Position numbers and translations under genes: made by a program
Part shown: positions 19,362-28,386 of the stretch, piece by piece
Layout: each line of letters begins with the position of its first letter
Numbering within the stretch: the first letter of the stretch is position 1
The notes under the pieces: generated by a model
Database searches by the model: none
What the model was told of the DNA's origin: nothing
Seen by the model: the letters and a program-made list of their open reading frames with translations, nothing else
Assembly (NCBI RefSeq): GCF_002269505.1
Contig: NZ_NQKQ01000004.1
Coordinates: 126,301-190,300, forward strand
Length of the DNA stretch: 64,000 bases
DNA from: Pseudomonas fragi
Lineage (GTDB): Bacteria > Pseudomonadota > Gammaproteobacteria > Pseudomonadales > Pseudomonadaceae
Direction: 5' to 3'

Positions 19362-20294
19362 ATGCCCGTGATTACTGAACTTGAGCCCATTGCCCAGGCT
19401 GATGATTGCCAGGGCCTGTATCCGATCCGGGAAGTGGCCAGGCTCACGGGCATCAATCCGGTAACCCTGCGCGCCTGGGAGCGACGCTATGGTTTGATTG
19501 AACCAAAACGCACCGAAAGTGGGCATCGCCTGTATTCAGCGACCGATATTGGAACAATCCGTCAGGTGATGGGCTGGCTTGAGCGTGGCGTTTCTGTCAG
19601 CAAAGTCGCGCAATTGCTTGCCAGCAGTCTGCCTGTCGAAGACCCGCAGCCGCTGGCCAGCGAATACAGCGACTGGCAAACCCGTATTGGCAAAGCTCTG
19701 ACGGCGTTCAACGAGCCTGAGCTGGAGCGCCTGTACGGGCAGATTTTTTCCAGTTACCCGATTGAAGTTGTGTTTCAGGGGATTTTTCTGCCGTTGTGGA
19801 GTCAACTGCACAGAACCCGGGACGTGTTTGGTCGCACCAGCGAATGGTTGCTGCTGGACGGGTTTCTGCGCGGGCGGGTGCAGCATCGTTTGCAATTGCA
19901 GGCCCCGCAGGCCGGGCAGTGTGTGGTTGTGGTGGGCATGCCCGAGCTGTGCCTTGAACTTGAGCTGCTGGTCACAGGCTTGCTGCTGAGCCGCAATGAT
20001 CGGATGGTTCGGGTGCTGGCTGTCGGCCAGCCACTGGAGGAGTTGTCGCTGGTTTGCCAGAAGCTTGAGCCGCAGGCTGTTGTGCTGTTTGCCAGCCATG
20101 CGCTGAGCACGGCTCAACAGCGCAGGCTGGTGCGGCTGGCGCAAACCTTGAATTGTTCGGTGTCGCTGGCCGGTGAGGCTGCGAATGTGGCACAAGAGGC
20201 GCTGTGCGGTTCATCCATCGCTTGTTTGGGCAGCGAGGCGCGCTTGATCAATCAGCGTCTGGATGCTGATCTCAAGGCTACCCTGGGCGGCTGA
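19362..20294 (+). CDS. MerR-type regulator with degenerate B12-binding domain (LitR/CarH-like, class II)
   Basis: A 310-residue protein with an N-terminal MerR helix-turn-helix (about 19-85: YPIREVARLTGINPVTLRAWERRYG). A helical domain and a Rossmann-like C-terminal domain follow, resembling the cobalamin-binding half of the light sensor CarH/LitR. The cobalamin-ligand motif D/ExHxxG is not recognisable where expected (MPELCLELE instead), so it probably does not bind B12. Such class II LitR proteins are reported in P. putida to act with a short LOV protein, and one is encoded ~0.7 kb away here. The ATG at 19362 follows the REP doublet. Confidence 0.75.
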   Translation: MPVITELEPIAQADDCQGLYPIREVARLTGINPVTLRAWERRYGLIEPKRTESGHRLYSATDIGTIRQVMGWLERGVSVSKVAQLLASSLPVEDPQPLASEYSDWQTRIGKALTAFNEPELERLYGQIFSSYPIEVVFQGIFLPLWSQLHRTRDVFGRTSEWLLLDGFLRGRVQHRLQLQAPQAGQCVVVVGMPELCLELELLVTGLLLSRNDRMVRVLAVGQPLEELSLVCQKLEPQAVVLFASHALSTAQQRRLVRLAQTLNCSVSLAGEAANVAQEALCGSSIACLGSEARLINQRLDADLKATLGG

Positions 20295-20300
20295 GCGATA

Positions 20301-20906
20301 TCAGGCGTGCAGGCCGGGGTGCGTCAGACGGTGTTGTTGCAGGATGTATTGGCGCAGCCGCTCGGTTTCGCCCTTGTTGCGCTGGCTTAGACGATAGGCA
20401 TAAAGGCCCAGCTCGGTCTTGCGCTCCAGGGTGCCGCGCAGGGCAATGCGCTCATATCCGCCAGGGCTGAACCACTGGGCAAACTGGCGTGGCGGTTGGC
20501 TGTCATGGCGCATTTCGGCCAGGACCCCTTTGAACGACAGTTCGGTGATCCACAAGTGGCCGGCTTTGCCGCGGATGTTTTCCAGCGGCACCGGTTCGGT
20601 CAGCGTCATGCGCCAGGGGCGAGCTTTTGGTCCGTCTTCGAAGATACTCGGGGCACCCAGTTGCAGATGCTGGGCATGAAATTCGTCTTCAACCAGACGC
20701 AGCGGAAAGCTCATTTGCTGATTGGCAAATTGCGCCTGGATGGTGACCTGTTCATGGGCTGCCAGACGTGTCAGCAAATCACGGATTTGCGACATCCCGT
20801 TAACCATGAGGCTGGACGATGCATCCCGTACATTCAGCAGCGGGTTTTGGTGCATCGTTTGTATGAAATCCAGCTCGTCCTGAGTCAAAAGGGCATCGTG
20901 AGACAT
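20301..20906 (-). CDS. Conserved protein, tentative PilZ/YcgR-like
   Basis: 201 residues with no signal peptide. The layout resembles YcgR-type proteins: an N-terminal region to about residue 95, then a beta-rich part with ARPWRMTLTEPVPL and ITELSFKGVLAEM, which weakly recalls the c-di-GMP-binding RxxxR and D/NxSxxG motifs. The canonical acidic residue of the second motif is Glu here and the arginine pair is poor. c-di-GMP binding is therefore doubtful. It lies between the MerR-type regulator and the LOV gene. Confidence 0.5.
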   Translation of the reverse strand: MSHDALLTQDELDFIQTMHQNPLLNVRDASSSLMVNGMSQIRDLLTRLAAHEQVTIQAQFANQQMSFPLRLVEDEFHAQHLQLGAPSIFEDGPKARPWRMTLTEPVPLENIRGKAGHLWITELSFKGVLAEMRHDSQPPRQFAQWFSPGGYERIALRGTLERKTELGLYAYRLSQRNKGETERLRQYILQQHRLTHPGLHA

Positions 20907-20964
20907 GGATGGGGCTCAAAAAAGTGTCTGAAAAATCGTCATTGCGATTATCAGACCGCTTTTT

Positions 20965-21432
20965 TCAGCTTTTGTTTAATCCGCTCGTCGCCTTGAGCGC
21001 TTGCAGTTCGGTCTGTGCAGCTGCCAACTGGGCTTCGAGCTGCGCCACCCGTTGCTCGGCTTTGACGTAATGGGTGACATCTTTTTGCACGCCAATAAAG
21101 TACGTCAGCTTGTCGTTCTCGTTGAATACCGGGGTGATCGACAGCTCATTCCAGAAATGCGTGCCGTCCTTGCGGTAGTTGCGCAGGATCTGGCGGGTTG
21201 GCTGGCCGCTGGCAATGGCTTCGCGGATCAACTGCAGGCCCTGCTGGTCGCGGTCACCGGCCTGCAAAAAACGGCAGTCCTGATACAGGATGTCGTCACG
21301 GCAGTAGCCGGTCAGGGTTTCAAAGGCGTTGTTTACATAAATCAGAATGTTGTCTTCACCCTCTTGTTCGGCAACCACAATGCCGTCCTGGGACGCGTCT
21401 ACCATGCGCTGTAACAAGCGGGCGTTGATCAT
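20965..21432 (-). CDS. Short LOV blue-light photoreceptor
   Basis: A 155-residue PAS/LOV protein with no output domain. The flavin-adduct cysteine is Cys53 in YQDCRFLQ, followed by RNYRKDGTHFWNELSITPV and YFIGVQKDVT. The C-terminal ~25 residues form a coiled-coil-like helix. It is very close in plan to P. putida PpSB1-LOV, including the cysteine position when the start is taken at the ATG at 21432 (MINARLLQRMVDAS). Light should create a cysteinyl-FMN adduct. The nearby LitR-like regulator is the likely partner. Confidence 0.9.
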   Translation of the reverse strand: MINARLLQRMVDASQDGIVVAEQEGEDNILIYVNNAFETLTGYCRDDILYQDCRFLQAGDRDQQGLQLIREAIASGQPTRQILRNYRKDGTHFWNELSITPVFNENDKLTYFIGVQKDVTHYVKAEQRVAQLEAQLAAAQTELQALKATSGLNKS

Positions 21433-21532
21433 TGTGTTGCTCTCCTGGAAGCATGCAGTTGGGCGCATGGTAAGGCATCGCTGCCAGACCTGTTAATATC
21501 CCGGCCTTTTAGTCAGTTACAGGATCAGATTG

Positions 21533-21988
21533 ATGAAAGTCGCCATCCTTTGCGGCTCGGTATACGGCACGGCTGAAGAAGTCGCCCGCAATGCCAAGCA
21601 ACTGCTCACTGATGCCGGTTTTGAGGTTTTGCTCAATTCCCGCGCCACCCTTGCCGATGTCCAGGCGTTCGACCCGCAAGCCTTGCTGGCCGTGACTTCG
21701 ACCACTGGTATGGGCGAACTGCCAGACAATCTTGTGGCGTTATACAGCGCCATTCGTGACCAACTGCCAGCCGCCTGGCGTGGCCTGCCCGGCGGCGTAA
21801 TCGCCTTGGGTGATGAGAGCTACGGCGACACCTTCTGTGGCGGTGGCGAGCAAATGCGCGAGCTTTTTGCCGAGCTTGGCGTACGTGAAGTGCAGCCAAT
21901 GCTGCGCCTGGACTCCAGTGTCACGGTGACACCTGAGGAAGATTCCGAGCCCTGGATTGCAGACTGGATCAAAGCACTGAGCCAGTAA
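21533..21988 (+). CDS. Flavodoxin-like protein (MioC type)
   Basis: A 151-residue flavodoxin fold with the FMN phosphate-binding loop GSVYGTAEEVA near the N-terminus, the TSTTGMGELPDN loop and the ALGDESYGDTFCGG loop. It is likely a small electron carrier. The ATG at 21533 is used (MKVAILCG); a TTG directly before it is in frame. The last 20 bases overlap the convergent LysR-type gene. Confidence 0.88.
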   Translation: MKVAILCGSVYGTAEEVARNAKQLLTDAGFEVLLNSRATLADVQAFDPQALLAVTSTTGMGELPDNLVALYSAIRDQLPAAWRGLPGGVIALGDESYGDTFCGGGEQMRELFAELGVREVQPMLRLDSSVTVTPEEDSEPWIADWIKALSQ

Positions 21989-22865
21989 CCGGGCGTTCAC
22001 GCAGCAGCTCAAGCCAGGCTTGGGCTGCCCGTGACAAATATGCGCCATCGCGCCAGATAAACGCGATATCCCAACGCAAGTCGTGCGGTGCAATCAGTTT
22101 GAGCCGTACTATCCCTGGGCGCACCAGGCCGCGGGCTACCACGCTTGGCAGCAACACCACGCCCTGGCCAGCGGCCACCAGCGCCACCAGAAAATCTGCC
22201 TGACCACTGCGTCCGCCTTCCTTGGGGGTAAAACCCGCTTGCTGGCAGGCCTTTAGCACACGGTCGTTGAGCACAAAGCTGCGCTGGTAGAGCAAAAAGG
22301 GCGTATCAGCCAATTGCTCAAGCCGCACCCCCGGCCCCTCGGCCAGCGGATGATCGGCCGCAAGCAACACGTCCAGCGGTTCGTCACAAAACGGCTGATA
22401 AGCAAACGCGGGATTCTTCGGAGTCAGGCTGCCACCTAGTTCCAGATCGCCGCTCAGTACTGCCTGTTCGATATTCAAGCTGCCTTCTTCGACCAGATGC
22501 ACCTGAATATTCGGATAGCGTCGGCGGTATTCGGCAAACAGTCCGGCAAACAGCGTGTTGCTGCCCAGCAATGGCAGGCCTAGCCGCAGCTCACCTCGGG
22601 TCATATGGCTCAAGTCGTCAAGCTCGCTCAACAATTCCCGGTGCAAACGCAGCATACCTTCGGCTCGTTGTAACACCACATTGCCCGCTGCCGTCAGCCT
22701 GACGTGAGAGCCCAGGCGGTCAAACAGCGGCGTGCCAAGGCTATGTTCAAGCTGTGCGACCTGCTTGCTCACCGCTGACTGGCTGATATGCAAGCTGTGG
22801 GCGGCCGGGGTAAAGCCGCCCAGGCGTGCGACTTCGACAAAAGTGCGCAGGTGTTTGAATTCCAT
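21969..22865 (-). CDS. LysR-type transcriptional regulator of cidAB-like genes
   Basis: 298 residues with an N-terminal LysR helix-turn-helix (about 1-60: MEFKHLRTFVEVARLGGFTP) and a C-terminal effector-binding domain. It is divergent from the cidA-like gene with 99 bases between the starts, the usual layout for a LysR regulator of the adjacent operon (CidR-like). The effector is unknown; in other bacteria CidR responds to acetate and weak acids. Confidence 0.85.
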   Translation of the reverse strand: MEFKHLRTFVEVARLGGFTPAAHSLHISQSAVSKQVAQLEHSLGTPLFDRLGSHVRLTAAGNVVLQRAEGMLRLHRELLSELDDLSHMTRGELRLGLPLLGSNTLFAGLFAEYRRRYPNIQVHLVEEGSLNIEQAVLSGDLELGGSLTPKNPAFAYQPFCDEPLDVLLAADHPLAEGPGVRLEQLADTPFLLYQRSFVLNDRVLKACQQAGFTPKEGGRSGQADFLVALVAAGQGVVLLPSVVARGLVRPGIVRLKLIAPHDLRWDIAFIWRDGAYLSRAAQAWLELLRERPVTGSVL

Positions 22866-22964
22866 TGGCTGAATTCCATTTTGGAATGGCTATAAGTCTG
22901 ACAATTCGTTTTCGGGATGTTAGCAGGCTCTTTAAACTGAAAACCTGTCAGAGATGGAAACAAC

Positions 22965-23351
22965 ATGAAACGCTTTGATGTAAAACGCCTGGGTCGATTG
23001 GTCAGTGAATTGGCCGTGTTGCTGGCGCTGTATTTCCTGGGCTGCCAGTTGGCGACCTGGGGGCACTTGCCGATCCCCGGCGGTGTAGTGGGCATGGCTT
23101 TGTTGCTGCTTGCGTTTGCCCTGGGCTGGGTCAAGCCGGCGACCCTGCAGCTGGGGGCCGGGGTGTTGATGGCCGAGATGTTGCTGTTTTTCATCCCCGC
23201 CCTGATGAGCCTTCTCGATTACGGCGTGATCGTGCGCGATGAAGGCTGGCGCATCCTGCTGGTGATTGGCGTCAGCACCTTGCTGGTGATGGTGGTGACG
23301 GCGTTTACCGTTGAGGCTGTATGCCGTTGGAGGATGCGTCATGAAGTTTGA
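22965..23351 (+). CDS. cidA: CidA/LrgA family holin-like protein
   Basis: A 128-residue membrane protein with four predicted segments (about 15-35, 40-62, 70-92, 98-120) and the family motif PIPGGVVGMALLL. CidA/LrgA proteins influence autolysis and, in several bacteria, pyruvate uptake. The start of the downstream lrgB-like gene lies inside its last codons, so the two are translationally coupled. Confidence 0.88.
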   Translation: MKRFDVKRLGRLVSELAVLLALYFLGCQLATWGHLPIPGGVVGMALLLLAFALGWVKPATLQLGAGVLMAEMLLFFIPALMSLLDYGVIVRDEGWRILLVIGVSTLLVMVVTAFTVEAVCRWRMRHEV

Positions 23352-24027
23352 GCTGATGCCCATGTTCTGGCTGCTGTTCACGCTGGCGACCTACGGCTTC
23401 AGCCGCTGGTTGTACCGACGCACCGGGCGTTATCTGCTGTCGCCGCTGATCCTGGTGCCGGCCTTGCTGCTTGCTGTGGCCGTGCCGTTGCACACCGCCT
23501 ATGCCGAATACTCAAGCAATACCCATTGGTTGATGCTCGTTCTGGGGCCGGTGACGGTGGCCTTTGCTGTACCGATCTGGCAGCAGCGCAAGTTGCTGGC
23601 GCGGCACTGGGTGGCGTTGCTGCTGGGGATGCTGGCGGGCAGCGCGGCATCCATCGCCAGCTCATTCTGGCTGGCCCGGGCGCTGGCGCTGGATACTTCA
23701 CTGACCATGTCGTTAGTGCCGCGCTCCATCACCACGCCGTTTGCCATGCCGCTGGCACAGGACCTTGGCGGCGTGCCTGAGCTTACAGCGGTATTTGTGA
23801 TGTTTACCGGCGTATTTGGTGCGTTGCTGGGCGGTATTTTGCTCAAGTGGCTACCCCTGCGCAGCAGCCTGGCCCGCGGTGCCCTGTTTGGTATCGGCGC
23901 GCATGGCGCGGGTGTCAGCCGTGCCCGCGAAGTGGGCAGCGAAGAGGGTTCTGTGGCGGGGCTGGTGATGGTTCTGACCGGCATCCTCAATCTGTTTGCT
24001 GCGCCGTTGCTGGCGATGGTGTTTTAA
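23341..24027 (+). CDS. cidB: LrgB/CidB family membrane protein
   Basis: A 228-residue polytopic inner-membrane protein. Family motifs include LGPVTVAFAVPIW, SLVPRSITTPFAMPLA and GIGAHGAGVSRA. The ATG at 23341 overlaps the end of the cidA-like gene by 11 bases. It acts with the CidA-like partner; the substrate is not readable from sequence. Confidence 0.9.
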   Translation: MKFELMPMFWLLFTLATYGFSRWLYRRTGRYLLSPLILVPALLLAVAVPLHTAYAEYSSNTHWLMLVLGPVTVAFAVPIWQQRKLLARHWVALLLGMLAGSAASIASSFWLARALALDTSLTMSLVPRSITTPFAMPLAQDLGGVPELTAVFVMFTGVFGALLGGILLKWLPLRSSLARGALFGIGAHGAGVSRAREVGSEEGSVAGLVMVLTGILNLFAAPLLAMVF

Positions 24028-24082
24028 CTCGCCCGCTTGCCCGGCAGTGGTTGCATGGCTGGGCGCTGATTTTCACGGGCAT

Positions 24083-24250
24083 AAAAAAGGCCGCTGAAAA
24101 ACAGCGGCCAAGGAAGACGTTCATCAAGGAGCTACAAATCAACGTCAGGGTAAATCGGGGAGGGCAGAGTCGATGCGACTCGATGCATGTCCATGTTGCG
24201 AAGTCCGGCAAGCTTAAGGGCTGGCCCGCAGCGGAGTAAGCCCGGTTTAC
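24083..24250 (-). ncRNA. Candidate small RNA ending in an intrinsic terminator
   Basis: Read on the minus strand, 24083-24113 is a strong terminator (GGCCGCTG-TTTTT-CAGCGGCC, then TTTTTT). No coding sequence on that strand lies upstream for more than 600 bases, and the plus-strand genes do not need a terminator in this direction. An unlinked terminator of this kind is typical of a small RNA of ~100-170 nt transcribed leftward from about 24200-24250. The 5' end is a guess. Confidence 0.35.
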
Positions 24251-24412
24251 GACAATCTGTATTACAGCTACGGCAATAGTCCCTGTGCGGTAACTATGTA
24301 TCGCACCTTGGGTGCAAGCTCAGTGTTGAATGACCCTTCACAAGGTTTCTTCCGGCAGACTTGATCACAGCACGAGGCTGGATCGGCCGGGGGCAATAAC
24401 AGGAGGTTCACC

Positions 24413-24790
24413 ATGACCCGCAATGACAAGTCCGCACCACCGCCGATAGACAGCTTCAGCCTCAAACCCAACGCAGAAGTGATCGAGCGTGTGCGTTCGT
24501 TTCTTGATGAGCGACTCCGGCCCCAGGGCCTGGACTGCAAAAGCATCTATATCAATACAGTGAACAACATAGTTGATCTGACCCTGACGTATAGCCAGAA
24601 TCTGCTGGGCCTGGGTTTGGATACCCTGGAGTGGGGCGCTGTGCAGAAGCATGATGACTGGGAAACGGGCATATTTTCCCAATCCTGGACATTCGATGAC
24701 AGTCTGCGAATTGATCAACCTTCTATGGCCGACATCGAGCAGATGATGAAAGACCTGCTCGATGAAGCCAAATACGAGTGGGTGTTTTGA
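24413..24790 (+). CDS. Conserved hypothetical protein
   Basis: A 125-residue acidic cytoplasmic protein with an excellent ribosome site (AGGAGG). I do not recognise a family. It looks like a small alpha/beta protein (SLKPNAEVIERVRSFLDERL helix, INTVNNIVDLTLTY strands) with an acidic C-terminal helix (MADIEQMMKDLLDEA). It is convergent with hmgR and appears to be a single-gene unit. Confidence 0.7.
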   Translation: MTRNDKSAPPPIDSFSLKPNAEVIERVRSFLDERLRPQGLDCKSIYINTVNNIVDLTLTYSQNLLGLGLDTLEWGAVQKHDDWETGIFSQSWTFDDSLRIDQPSMADIEQMMKDLLDEAKYEWVF

Positions 24791-24802
24791 AACGGCGAGC
24801 CG

Positions 24803-25597
24803 TCAGGCGGGTTGATAGCCCATCCGCCAACTGATGGCCTGGCTGGCAGCCAGCAAGCGTTTGGCTGCTGGCCCGTTTTCATCGGCATGAAACAGCGACG
24901 TTGGGCCAACTACGGTCAGTACAGCTGCCACCTGGCCAGTTGCATTGAACACCGGGGCCGACAAGGCATCGACGCCAGGCATCAGCAAACCATGCACGAA
25001 GTGCAAGCCGCGCTTGCGGATCTGGCTGCAAAGCGCTGCGTAGGCTTCAGGTGTTTGCAGCGGATGTACCTGGTCGGTCTTGAACTCCAGTTCGCGCAAG
25101 TCGACGGTTTCGCGATCCGGCAAAAATGCGTTAAACACCAGCCCTGTGGATGAGCTTAGCAATGGCAGGACCGAGCCCAGTTGGGTCACTACGGTGACTG
25201 CCCGCACGGCTGGCTCAATGTGCACCACAGTTGCCCCCTGATTACCCCACACCGCCAAAAAACAGGTTTCATTCAAGTCGTCGCGCAGCTCGGCCAAGGG
25301 CAGGCTGGCGACTTTCAGCACGTCCATGCTGTTGAGCGCGGCCAGCCCCACGCGCAATGCCTCGCGGCCCAAACCGTAATGGTTGGTGGCGACGTTCTGT
25401 TCTGCGAAGCCGCTGGCAATCAGTGCCTGAAGATAGCGATGCACCTTGCTCGCAGGCATCTGGACGTGTTCAGCCAGGCGCGACAGCGATGTCGAGGGGG
25501 ACAGCTCGGCCAGGGCCTTGAGAATGTCGGTACCGACCTCGGCCGAACGCACTTTTTGCTTGCCGGTGCTGTCGTTGCTGCTACGGGGCTTTTCCAT
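24803..25597 (-). CDS. hmgR: IclR-family repressor of homogentisate degradation
   Basis: A 264-residue regulator with an N-terminal winged helix (about 20-80: GTDILKALAELSPSTSLSRLAEHVQMPASKVHRYL) and a C-terminal IclR effector domain. It diverges from hmgA-fahA-maiA. In P. putida HmgR represses this operon and is released by homogentisate. The same gene order and the palindrome in the intergenic region support the same role here. Confidence 0.9.
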   Translation of the reverse strand: MEKPRSSNDSTGKQKVRSAEVGTDILKALAELSPSTSLSRLAEHVQMPASKVHRYLQALIASGFAEQNVATNHYGLGREALRVGLAALNSMDVLKVASLPLAELRDDLNETCFLAVWGNQGATVVHIEPAVRAVTVVTQLGSVLPLLSSSTGLVFNAFLPDRETVDLRELEFKTDQVHPLQTPEAYAALCSQIRKRGLHFVHGLLMPGVDALSAPVFNATGQVAAVLTVVGPTSLFHADENGPAAKRLLAASQAISWRMGYQPA

Positions 25598-25658
25598 GGA
25601 AGGGCTTATATCTCGGGACGAATGGGCGTCTTTATAGCTTGACGCTTAATACCAATCA

Positions 25659-25686
25659 AATTACGTTATGCGTAATTGAATTACGA
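25659..25686. promoter_or_regulatory. Likely HmgR operator
   Basis: A perfect palindrome AATTACGTTATGCGTAATT (7-base arms, 5-base spacer) occupies 25659-25677 between hmgR and hmgA. A third half-site, AATTACG, follows at 25679-25685. A palindromic operator in this promoter is established for P. putida HmgR; that this is the site here is inference from position and symmetry. Confidence 0.7.
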
Positions 25687-25761
25687 TAAAAATAACGCAG
25701 CGACGTGCACGCGCTTCCAGCGCCGGGCGCAGTCCACTGCCTTCTCCACGCTGGAGGCTCC

Positions 25762-27066
25762 ATGAACGTCGATTCGCCTTCGTCAGGTCTTGGCTATCAG
25801 TCCGGGTTTGGCAACGAATTCAGCAGCGAAGCATTGCCCGGCGCTCTGCCGGAAGGTCAGAACTCTCCGCAAAAAGCCCCCTACGGCCTGTACGCCGAAC
25901 TGTTCTCCGGCACTGCATTCACCATGGCCCGTAGCGAGGCACGGCGTACCTGGATGTACCGCATCCAGCCATCAGCCAGGCATCCGGCGTTCGTCAAGCT
26001 GGAGCGGCAACTGGCTGGCGGCCCTTTGGGCCCGGTAACGCCGAATCGCTTGCGCTGGAACCCGCTGCCGATTCCTGCCGAGGCTACGGATTTTATCGAC
26101 GGTCTGGTGGGGATGGTGGCCAACAGTGGGTTAGATAAACCTTCGGGCATCAGCATCTACCACTACTGCGCCACTACCTCGATGCAGCGAGTGTTTTTCA
26201 ACGCCGACGGCGAATTGCTGCTGGTGCCCGAGCAGGGCCGCTTGCGTATTTGTACTGAGCTGGGGCGCCTGGATCTGGAGCCTCTGGAAATTGCCGTTAT
26301 CCCGCGCGGCCTCAAGTTTCGTGTCGAGCTGATTGATTCACAGGCCCGTGGCTATGTGGCCGAAAACCACGGTGCGCCGTTACGTCTACCTGACCTGGGG
26401 CCGATTGGCAGCAATGGCCTGGCCAACCCCCGTGACTTCCTGACGCCTGTCGCTCATTACGAAGATGGCCAGCGGCCAACCCCGCTGGTGCAAAAATTCC
26501 TCGGGGAACTGTGGGGCTGCGAGCTGGACCATTCGCCGCTGAACGTGGTCGCGTGGCATGGCAACAACGTGCCGTACAAATACGACCTGCGCCGGTTCAA
26601 CACTATTGGCACGGTCAGCTTCGACCATCCCGACCCGTCGATCTTTACTGTCCTGACTTCGCCTACCAGCGTGCCTGGCCTGGCCAACCTCGATTTCGTG
26701 ATATTTCCGCCGCGCTGGATGGTGGCTGAAAACACCTTCCGGCCACCCTGGTTCCACCGCAACCTGATGAACGAATACATGGGTTTGATCCAGGGCAACT
26801 ACGATGCCAAGGCCGAAGGATTCCTGCCTGGCGGTGCGTCGTTGCACAGTTGCATGAGCGCCCACGGCCCGGATGGCGAAACCTGTACCAAAGCCATTGC
26901 CGCCGAACTGCAACCGAGCAAAATCGACAACACCATGGCCTTTATGTTCGAGACCAGCCAGGTGCTGCGCCCAAGCCGGTTTGCCCTTGAATGCCCGCAA
27001 TTGCAATCGAACTACGACGCTTGCTGGGCCACGCTGCCTGTGACCTTCACCCCTAACCGGAGATAA
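25762..27066 (+). CDS. hmgA: Homogentisate 1,2-dioxygenase
   Basis: Non-haem iron enzyme (434 residues) that opens the homogentisate ring to maleylacetoacetate in tyrosine and phenylalanine breakdown. Visible hallmarks are [17 protein letters not shown] at the N-terminus, the [12 protein letters not shown] region, and the iron-ligand segment [19 protein letters not shown] with NEYMGL. The ATG at 25762 has GGAGG 9 bases upstream; an ATG at 25705 in frame would add 19 residues and overlap the promoter. Loss of this gene gives brown pyomelanin. Confidence 0.96.
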   Translation: MNVDSPSSGLGYQSGFGNEFSSEALPGALPEGQNSPQKAPYGLYAELFSGTAFTMARSEARRTWMYRIQPSARHPAFVKLERQLAGGPLGPVTPNRLRWNPLPIPAEATDFIDGLVGMVANSGLDKPSGISIYHYCATTSMQRVFFNADGELLLVPEQGRLRICTELGRLDLEPLEIAVIPRGLKFRVELIDSQARGYVAENHGAPLRLPDLGPIGSNGLANPRDFLTPVAHYEDGQRPTPLVQKFLGELWGCELDHSPLNVVAWHGNNVPYKYDLRRFNTIGTVSFDHPDPSIFTVLTSPTSVPGLANLDFVIFPPRWMVAENTFRPPWFHRNLMNEYMGLIQGNYDAKAEGFLPGGASLHSCMSAHGPDGETCTKAIAAELQPSKIDNTMAFMFETSQVLRPSRFALECPQLQSNYDACWATLPVTFTPNRR

Positions 27067-27069
27067 CCC

Positions 27070-28374
27070 ATGACCCAGTCCACTTTGACCCGTAGCTGGA
27101 TCGCCTCTGCCAATGGTCATCGCGATTTCCCCCTGCAAAACCTGCCGATGGGTATTTTCAGCATTGATGGCTCGGCGCCACGCAGCGGGGTTGCCATTGG
27201 CGATTCCATATTCGATCTGGAGGCCGGGTTGGCGGCGGGGTTGTTTGAAGGCCAGGCCAAGGTTGCGGTCGAGGCTTCGTTGGGCGGCGCGTTGAATGCC
27301 TACTTTGCCCTGGGCCGCAGTGCCCGGGTTGCCTTGCGCGAACGTTTGCAGCAATTGCTGGGCGAGGGCAGCACCCTGCGCGGCAAAATCGAAGCCCAGG
27401 GCTCGCGGTTGCTGCCACTGGCGGCTGATTGCCAACTGCACTTGCCGGCCAAAATCGGTGACTACACCGACTTCTATGTTGGCATCGAACACGCCAAAAA
27501 CGTCGGCAAGCTGTTTCGCCCCGACAACCCGCTGCTGCCCAACTACAAGTATGTACCGATTGGCTATCACGGGCGCGCCTCGACCATTCGCCCGTCCGGT
27601 GCCGAAGTTCGGCGCCCTAAAGGGCAAACTTTGCCTGCAGGCCAGACCGAGCCGACCTTTGGCCCGTGCGCTCGCCTGGACTACGAGCTGGAACTGGGGA
27701 TCTGGGTGGGCCAGGGCAATGAGATGGGCGATGCCATTCCGGTCAGCGAAGCCGCCGAGCACATTGCCGGCTTCTGCCTGCTCAATGACTGGTCGGCACG
27801 GGATATCCAGGCCTGGGAGTACCAGCCGCTGGGCCCGTTCCTGTCCAAAAGCTTTATCACCAGTATCTCGCCGTGGGTGGTGAGTGCCGAGGCACTGGAG
27901 CCATTCCGTCGCGCGCAACCGGCCCGTCCTGAGGGTGACCCGCAACCACTGGCTTACTTGCTCGATACCCGGGATCAAGCCAATGGCGCGCTGGATATCG
28001 AACTTGAGGTGCTTTTGCTTACCCAGGCGATGCGCGAGCAGAACCTGCCAGCCCATCGCCTGGGTTTGAGCAATAGCCTGAACATGTACTGGACCGCGGC
28101 CCAGCTGGTGGCTCATCACAGTGTAAACGGTTGCCAGTTGCAGTCCGGTGACCTGTTTGGCTCGGGCACCTTGTCGGGCCCGGATCGTTCGCAACTGGGC
28201 AGCCTGCTGGAAATCACCGAGGGCGGCAAACACCCGATCGAACTGGCCTCGGGCGAAGTGCGCAAGTTTCTGGAGGATGGTGACGAAATCATCCTGCGTG
28301 CCCGCTGCACCCGTGAAGGTCATGCCTCCATCGGTTTTGGCGAGTGCCGGGGCAAGGTCGTGGCGGCGCGTTAA
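27070..28374 (+). CDS. fahA: Fumarylacetoacetase
   Basis: Hydrolyses fumarylacetoacetate to fumarate and acetoacetate, the last step of the homogentisate route. The 434 residues comprise an N-terminal SH3-like domain and the FAH catalytic domain (DYTDFYVGIEHAKNVGKLFRP, YHGRASTI, ELELGIWVG, NDWSARDIQAWEYQPLGPFL). It starts 3 bases after the hmgA stop. Confidence 0.96.
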   Translation: MTQSTLTRSWIASANGHRDFPLQNLPMGIFSIDGSAPRSGVAIGDSIFDLEAGLAAGLFEGQAKVAVEASLGGALNAYFALGRSARVALRERLQQLLGEGSTLRGKIEAQGSRLLPLAADCQLHLPAKIGDYTDFYVGIEHAKNVGKLFRPDNPLLPNYKYVPIGYHGRASTIRPSGAEVRRPKGQTLPAGQTEPTFGPCARLDYELELGIWVGQGNEMGDAIPVSEAAEHIAGFCLLNDWSARDIQAWEYQPLGPFLSKSFITSISPWVVSAEALEPFRRAQPARPEGDPQPLAYLLDTRDQANGALDIELEVLLLTQAMREQNLPAHRLGLSNSLNMYWTAAQLVAHHSVNGCQLQSGDLFGSGTLSGPDRSQLGSLLEITEGGKHPIELASGEVRKFLEDGDEIILRARCTREGHASIGFGECRGKVVAAR

Positions 28375-28386
28375 AAGGAGCGGGTC

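Noticed and set aside
20965..21432. PAS-domain histidine kinase or diguanylate cyclase
   Set aside because: The protein ends after the LOV core and a short helix; no output domain is present.
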